A stretch of 64,000 nucleotides of DNA, taken from assembly GCF_036250695.1 (NCBI RefSeq), contig NZ_CP109427.1, positions 8,122,001 through 8,186,000 on the forward strand, in the 5' to 3' direction. Source of the DNA: Streptomyces sp. NBC_01497 (lineage in GTDB: Bacteria; Actinomycetota; Actinomycetes; Streptomycetales; Streptomycetaceae). The notes beneath the pieces are model-generated. The model was not told where the DNA came from. It did not search any database and saw nothing but the letters and a program-made list of their open reading frames with translations. The translations under genes and the position numbers were made by a program. This document shows positions 63,910 through 64,000 of the stretch, in pieces; within the stretch, counting starts at the first letter, position 1; each line of letters opens with the position of its first letter.

Positions 63910-64000
63910 GCCGAGGGAACTCCGCGCGGTGCGCGGTGACCTGGGCGCTGGGCGCCCGCCTCCCGTTCGACGCCCCTGCCGACGCGGTACGCGGTGACCT

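Noticed and set aside
1..64000. Insertion sequences, prophage, tRNA or rRNA genes
   Set aside because: I saw no transposase, integrase, terminal repeats, cloverleaf or rRNA-like sequence anywhere.

Overview
The window is high-GC actinobacterial DNA, almost certainly from a Streptomyces chromosome. Coding regions have near-saturated G/C third positions, GTG and TTG starts are common, many secreted proteins carry Tat or long Sec signals, and there are typical Streptomyces families (SpoIIE-type phosphatases, a DUF6381-like mini-protein, a thiamin-riboswitch CytX transporter). I saw no tRNA, rRNA, insertion sequence, integrase or CRISPR array.

Layout. 1-9 kb: tail of an unknown gene, a KdgK-like sugar kinase, a GH95 alpha-fucosidase, a DUF574-type methyltransferase, and a very large GH2 enzyme with inserted F5/8C-like modules. 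9.6-13 kb: a six-helix membrane protein divergent from a MarR regulator, an NmrA-like protein and a small membrane protein. 13-20.3 kb: three GH18 enzymes (one with a DasR-type site and a CBM5/12-like tail), an LLM flavin oxidoreductase, a small secreted protein and a Rieske oxygenase. 20.3-29.6 kb: CytX under a TPP riboswitch, a glycosyltransferase, a GH92 mannosidase with a ricin-type lectin, and a GH78 rhamnosidase. 29.7-39.3 kb: small hydrolases, acetyltransferases, a kinase, WrbA, and several broken genes. 39.4-43.6 kb: a 1403-residue sedolisin/Kelch secreted protease. 44.7-54.3 kb: an MFS exporter, two SDR enzymes, a multiply broken gene, a sensor-phosphatase with degraded metal ligands, an SGNH hydrolase, a hexapeptide acetyltransferase, and a TetR regulator with paired operators. 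54.9-64 kb: a phosphodiester glycosidase, a Tat-exported (alpha/alpha)6 glycosidase, a phospholipase C, a truncated TPR gene and an intact SpoIIE-type phosphatase.

How it fits together. The dominant theme is extracellular breakdown of complex glycans: fucose (GH95), beta-mannose or glucosamine (GH2), chitin/GlcNAc (three GH18), alpha-mannose (GH92), rhamnose (GH78), plus a phosphodiester glycosidase, phospholipase and protease. The most interesting signal is a shared 12-bp palindrome, GACAACGTTGTC or one-base variants, next to the GH2, GH92 (two copies) and (alpha/alpha)6-glycosidase genes, which are spread over 48 kb. It looks like the operator of one LacI-family repressor encoded elsewhere, defining a dispersed glycoprotein/fungal-mannan regulon. 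Other glycosidase genes carry different palindromes (DasR-type, ROK/CsnR-like and other LacI-like), so the region seems to be wired to several sugar signals. A second theme is decay: at least four genes are frameshifted, truncated or carry stops.
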